Assembly (NCBI GenBank): GCA_021795235.1
Contig: JAJYPP010000005.1
Location: forward strand, 1 to 64,000
From: a bacterium
GTDB lineage: Bacteria > Chloroflexota > Dormibacteria > Aeolococcales > Bog-877
Length of the DNA: 64,000 nucleotides
Direction of reading: 5' to 3'
Shown: piece by piece, positions 59,849 to 64,000 of the stretch
Layout: each line of letters starts with the position of its first letter
Position numbering within the stretch: the first letter of the stretch is position 1
Made by a program: the position numbers and the translations under genes
The notes under the pieces: model-generated
Databases searched by the model: none
Seen by the model: the letters and a program-made list of their open reading frames with translations, nothing else
What the model was told of the DNA's origin: nothing

Positions 59849-61030
59849 GCGGCGACCAGTCTTTGGGCCGTTTGGCTTTCCCGCATCCCAAGCCCCGACC
59901 CGGTCGAAGCCTCAGCCCTGCCCGATGAGGGACAGGTCCCCGGTTCGTACCCGGGGCGGGCAGCATTCGGCGCTCCCCCGAACCAAGCGGGTCCGAGGCC
60001 CCCGCTCAGGGCGCGTTGAAGGATGTTGCAGGCAGCGTTGAAGTCGGCGTTGCCGGACCAGCCGCAGGCGTGGTTCAGGCATTGGAACAGCGCTTGGCTC
60101 TGGCGCTGCCCAATGGCCTTCGACCCGCAAACGTGGCACTCTTGCGAGGTGCCCGATGCTGGAACGGTGACGCTCACCCCGCCGTTGTCGACCATCTTGT
60201 AGCTCACGAAGTTGAGGAGCTGGCCCCAAGCCTCGTTGAGGATGACCCGGTTCAGCCCGGCCTTCTGGCGGACGTTGCGACCGGGCTCCTCCACGGTCCC
60301 GGCCGCCGAGGCGCTCATGTTCTTGCTGTCCAAGTCCTCGAATGCGGCGGCGCGGCAGGTGTTGGCGATCTCCAATGCGACCTTGTGCTGCCAGTCCTCC
60401 CGGCGGCGGGCTCCTTCTGCGCGCAGGGCCGAGATCTTGGCATAGGCCTTCTGCTCGTTCTTCCCGATCCGGCCCTGGCCCTTACCGCCGCTGCACGCCC
60501 ATCTCGCATGGCGTTGCCGGGCGCTCTCGTGCTCCAGCAGTGTCAGGCGGCGTTGCTCGGGCTTGCTGAGCCACGGCTCATGGGTGAACTCCGCGCCGTT
60601 CGAGCCGGCCAGTGGGATCATCACGCCCCGGTCGAATCCAGCCACTTGGCGGGTCTCCAAAGGGGTCCGCAGCTTGGGCTTGGGCATTTCAGCTTCAGAC
60701 TCAGCGTCCAAAGCCCGTTCTTGGACGACACGGTGGCGCCGGTGATGCGGGCGTCCTGCGGGACCGGGCGGTGGTAGCGGAACTTGACCGCGCCGACCTT
60801 GGGGATGTTCACGCGGGCGAACTTGCGGCTCAGACGCGTGAGTTTCAGGTCCCGCCCCTGGGGGATGGCGAAGGCAGGACGGATCTTCATCTTGGCGTGG
60901 AAATCCAGAGCCTTGGACACCCCGGTCCAACAACTGGTCCACGCCGTCCAGTAGTGCTCAGCCACGGCCTGCGACGCCTGCGCCGGGAGGGCGGCCAGCC
61001 ACGGGATGTCCTTGCAACGGCTGCCACCTG
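59845..61030 (-). pseudogene. tnpB: TnpB (IS200/IS605/IS607-type OrfB) remnant, 5'-truncated and frameshifted
   Basis: N-part (frame of 60621..60965): IPWLAALPAQASQAVAEHYWTAW...QGRDLKLTRLSRKFARVNIPKVGAVKFRYHRPVP; C-part (59845 frame): VAGFDRGVMIPLAGSNG, FEDLDSKNM, CHVCGSKAIGQRQSQALFQCLNHACGWSGNADFNAACNIL. Confidence 0.85.
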
Positions 61031-61034
61031 CTAG

Positions 61035-61592
61035 TCAGCTGTGCTCCCCGCGGACCGCGCGGTCGAGCACTGCCGCAAGCTCGCTGAGGGCCTCTTCGAG
61101 AGCGCTCTGTCGCCCAGGCGGGAGTTCGGACATGGCCTCCACCACTAGCTGCGCTCGAGCTCGGCGAATGCGTTTAAGGAGGCGGGTGCCGGCTCGACTG
61201 ATGTGAACCAACACCGCTCGCCGGTCGGCGGGATCCGGGCACCGCACCAACAGATCCTCGGCCTCCAGCCGCTGCAGCTTTGGGGTGATGGTGGAGTTGT
61301 CCACGCCGCTGAAGGTGGCCAGGTCAGATGGGTGGCAGGGACCGGTGCCGGCGATTCGCACCAGCAACCAGATGTGAGAGAGCGGAAGCGAGCAGTGGGC
61401 GCGTCGCATCACCTCGGTCTGGACGTCATTGCGACTTACCCAACCGACAATGGCCGTGAGCGAGTCCTCCAGTCCCAACGGTGGCTGCTCGGGTGGCCTT
61501 GGACCCTGCTCACTCGCCTGGGCGAACAAAGTGGGGGTTGTCGTCAGCAACGGTGGGATCACCGACCTCAGCGCCGGCTCGGTCGTGTTCAT
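61035..61592 (-). CDS. MarR-family transcriptional regulator
   Basis: [76 protein letters not shown]. Confidence 0.92.
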   Translation of the reverse strand: MNTTEPALRSVIPPLLTTTPTLFAQASEQGPRPPEQPPLGLEDSLTAIVGWVSRNDVQTEVMRRAHCSLPLSHIWLLVRIAGTGPCHPSDLATFSGVDNSTITPKLQRLEAEDLLVRCPDPADRRAVLVHISRAGTRLLKRIRRARAQLVVEAMSELPPGRQSALEEALSELAAVLDRAVRGEHS

Positions 61593-63433
61593 TTGTCCGG
61601 AGTGCTGAACTTGACCGTGGCGGGGCCGGGCTCCATGCCGCGACGAGCTGCCAGGTCCCCGGGACGAGAGGCCGCAGCCGTGCCGGGGGCGAGCCCCGCT
61701 GCCAGCGAACCCGAAGGGACGGTGGCCACATCCTCCTCATGGATGTACTTGCCCCCTCGCAGCCAGCTGGCGATCGTAGCCACCAGGCTGGCGGCAATCG
61801 CGAAGATGAAGGCGGACCTCAGGCCGGTCATGAACGGACCCGAAATCAGCTGGGGGAAGAAGGCGCGGCCGGTCAGGTACGCGACCTTGGCGTGGCTCAA
61901 GTGAGGCAGGATGGGGCCGAGCAGGGTTCCGATAGGGTTGTAGCCCAGGAAGGCCGCAAACAAGCTACCCACGGCGGGGAGGTTTGCCACCTTGCTGGCG
62001 TAGGCGTTCGGTACCCCCTGGGCGGTGAGGCCGTGGTAGAGAGCATGGGGCAGACTGCCGGACAGCCCGACGATGATCAGGGTGAAGAAGATGCCCATCG
62101 AGAGCACCTGGGCCGAGTTCTGAAAGGTGGCCGCCATGCCCGCCCCGGCCCCTCTCTGATGGGGCGGCAAGCTGTTCATGATTCCCGCCTGGTTGGGGGA
62201 TGCGAAGAGTCCGCTGGCAAGACCGTAGACGAACAGCAGGGCTCCGAATGCCAGGTAGTTGAAGTTGGCCGGTAGCGTCAGGAAGAGGGCGAAGATCACC
62301 GCCGAGGCGGCGACTCCGATGGTGGCGAAGAGTCGCGATCCGTAGCGGTCGGAGAGGATGCCGGCCAGCGGGCCGGCCACCAGGAAGCCCACCGTGAGGG
62401 GCAGCATGTAGATGCCGGCCCAGAGCGGAGTCTCGGTGAAGCTGTAGCCGTGCTGGGGCAGCCAGATGCCCTGCAGCCAGATGATCAGAATGAAGAGGAG
62501 GCCGCCTCGAGCCAGGGCCGCAAACAAGGCGGCGGCGTTGCCGGCAGCGAAGGCGCGGATCCGAAAGAGAGGGATCCGGAACATCGGCTGCTCGACCTTG
62601 GTCTCGATCCACATGAAGATTCCGAGCGCGATCACGCCGCCGATCATGGCCGCCAGCACCCATGGACTGGTCCAGCCCATGCTCTGGTTGCCGTAGGGAA
62701 GGATGCCGTGGGTGATCCCGACCAGCAACGAAATCAACCCGGCAGCGAACACCAGGTTGCCCCACCAGTCAATCTTGGACGGGATCCTAATCCCGGTGTC
62801 ATGCAGCTTGAGGTAGGCCCAGACGGTTCCGAACATGCCGAACGGGACCGAGACCAGGAACACCAGGTGCCACTCGACAGGGCCCAGGACTCCCCCCAAG
62901 ACCAGGCCCAGAAAGGACCCCGCGATCGCGGCCACCATGTTGGTGCCGAGCGCGAGACCCCGCTGGTTGGAGGGGAACGCGTCGGTCAGGATGGCTGAGG
63001 AGTTGGCCCAGAGGAAGGCTCCCCCGACCCCCTGCAGCACTCGCATCACGATCAGGTACAGGGCGGCCTCGGGGCCCGTGCCAAACGTGAGCGACAGCAT
63101 GATTGAGAAGAAGGTGAAGATGGCAAAGCCGAGGTTGTACATCCGCACCCGCCCATACATATCCCCAATGCGTCCCAGGCTCACCACCAGGACTGCGGTG
63201 ACCACCATGTAGCCCATCAGCAACCAGAGGAAGAACGGGGTGTTGCTGGAGGTCAGCGGGTTGAGCTTGATGCCCCGGAAGATGTCGGGCAGGGCGATCA
63301 GAACGATCGAGGAATTAATGGTCGCCATCAGGATGCCCAGGGTCGTGTTGGAGAGGGCGATCCACTTGTAGTGAGGCCCCAGGGATGGTCTGGAAGTGGA
63401 TGCCGCCGTCGCCGCGCCGAGCCCTTGGCCCAT
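61589..63433 (-). CDS. MFS transporter, DHA2/EmrB-type multidrug exporter
   Basis: 614 aa, 14-TM pattern; [49 protein letters not shown] overlap with marR. Confidence 0.93.
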   Translation of the reverse strand: MGQGLGAATAASTSRPSLGPHYKWIALSNTTLGILMATINSSIVLIALPDIFRGIKLNPLTSSNTPFFLWLLMGYMVVTAVLVVSLGRIGDMYGRVRMYNLGFAIFTFFSIMLSLTFGTGPEAALYLIVMRVLQGVGGAFLWANSSAILTDAFPSNQRGLALGTNMVAAIAGSFLGLVLGGVLGPVEWHLVFLVSVPFGMFGTVWAYLKLHDTGIRIPSKIDWWGNLVFAAGLISLLVGITHGILPYGNQSMGWTSPWVLAAMIGGVIALGIFMWIETKVEQPMFRIPLFRIRAFAAGNAAALFAALARGGLLFILIIWLQGIWLPQHGYSFTETPLWAGIYMLPLTVGFLVAGPLAGILSDRYGSRLFATIGVAASAVIFALFLTLPANFNYLAFGALLFVYGLASGLFASPNQAGIMNSLPPHQRGAGAGMAATFQNSAQVLSMGIFFTLIIVGLSGSLPHALYHGLTAQGVPNAYASKVANLPAVGSLFAAFLGYNPIGTLLGPILPHLSHAKVAYLTGRAFFPQLISGPFMTGLRSAFIFAIAASLVATIASWLRGGKYIHEEDVATVPSGSLAAGLAPGTAAASRPGDLAARRGMEPGPATVKFSTPDK

Positions 63434-63453
63434 GCCGAGTTCCCTCCCAAGAG

Positions 63454-63491
63454 TCGAACAGTTGGTTTGTACATACTAACCAACTGTTCGA
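63454..63491. promoter_or_regulatory. Long palindrome TCGAACAGTTGGTT-N10-AACCAACTGTTCGA upstream of MFS-marR, candidate MarR operator
   Basis: Perfect 14-bp inverted repeat, 20 nt upstream of the MFS start. Confidence 0.85.
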
Positions 63492-63603
63492 TCACGCGGT
63501 GGCGGCGTAGAGGTGCCCCGAGATTTCCGCCGCATCCGGCCCCGGGCTCGGACACCTCATTTCAGATCAGGGGCAATCCCTGAGCCGACAGAGAGGATGC
63601 CGG

Positions 63604-63753
63604 GCGCTGAAAGTCGAGACGCAGAACGTCAATTTCGCTGCTTGTCGGTTCTACGCGAGAATGGGCTGTTCGCTCGGCGCCATCAACCGCTTCGCCTACC
63701 CCGGCCTCCCGGACGAAGTCCAGCTACTCTGGTTCAAGGAGCTCGGTTCATGA
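63604..63753 (+). pseudogene. C-terminal fragment of a GNAT acetyltransferase
   Basis: ALKVETQNVNFAACRFYARMGCSLGAINRFAYPGLPDEVQLLWFKELGS*; no N-terminal GNAT region upstream. Confidence 0.6.
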
Positions 63754-63849
63754 CAAGATCGCCGTGCGGCGAGACCGGCCCAGAGTCGCGTCCAGAATGG
63801 ACTCATTTGGGAGCTGCCATGCTCAGGGAGCTGTAGTAGTCTTGAGCGT

Positions 63850-64000
63850 GTGACCGATGTATCGGCACGCCTTCGAAGCCAATCCAGCGGCTCCGGGCCG
63901 ACGTGCCGTCAAGTGCTCGGGGCACTGCCGGGGTGGTTCGGAATCGAGCAGGCGGTCGAGGACTATGTGGCCGTCGCGAGCGCTCGCTCACCGTTGTGGC
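63850..64000 (+). CDS. N-terminus of a GNAT-type acetyltransferase, runs off the window
   Basis: GTG start: VTDVSARLRSQSSGSGPTCRQVLGALPGWFGIEQAVEDYVAVASARSPLW. Confidence 0.55.
   Translation, partial: MTDVSARLRSQSSGSGPTCRQVLGALPGWFGIEQAVEDYVAVASARSPLW

Overview
This is a GC-rich bacterial chromosomal window. The phylum is not certain from sequence alone; gene content and the GAAC-N4-GTTC SOS box fit a Gram-positive or Terrabacteria-type lineage. The left part is a housekeeping block on the minus strand: uvrA, uvrC, degenerate rapZ, gap, pgk, tpiA, gpmI, der. Next come an amidase, a DoxX protein, moaA, hpnH and a MerR regulator. A CsoR-regulated permease with tandem YHS domains follows, then a large FtsX/MacB-like ABC exporter. 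The right part has a kdpABC locus with displaced kdpF, a kdpDE pair and an extra kinase-less tandem KdpD-sensor protein. It also has acetoacetyl-CoA synthetase, rsgA, a folE/SDR/RibD-like cluster, and a MarR-MFS unit with a perfect long operator. Mobile and accessory content: (1) a structurally complete 2.63-kb IS66-family element with an 8-bp target duplication that splits a tetR gene and carries a DruA/DUF4338-like gene translationally coupled to its transposase; (2) a 3.2-kb candidate island between tRNA-Gln and a duplicated tRNA-Gln 3' half, holding a RelE/ParE-type toxin-antitoxin pair and an unusual zinc-ribbon/J-domain/winged-helix protein; (3) several decayed IS607/TnpB-type remnants sharing a left-end motif. 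No rRNA operon or CRISPR array was seen. The best leads for an unusual system are the IS66-DruA unit, the J-domain/wHTH island, and the tandem KdpD-USP protein beside a rearranged kdp locus. All family assignments are by motif recognition only; no searches were run.
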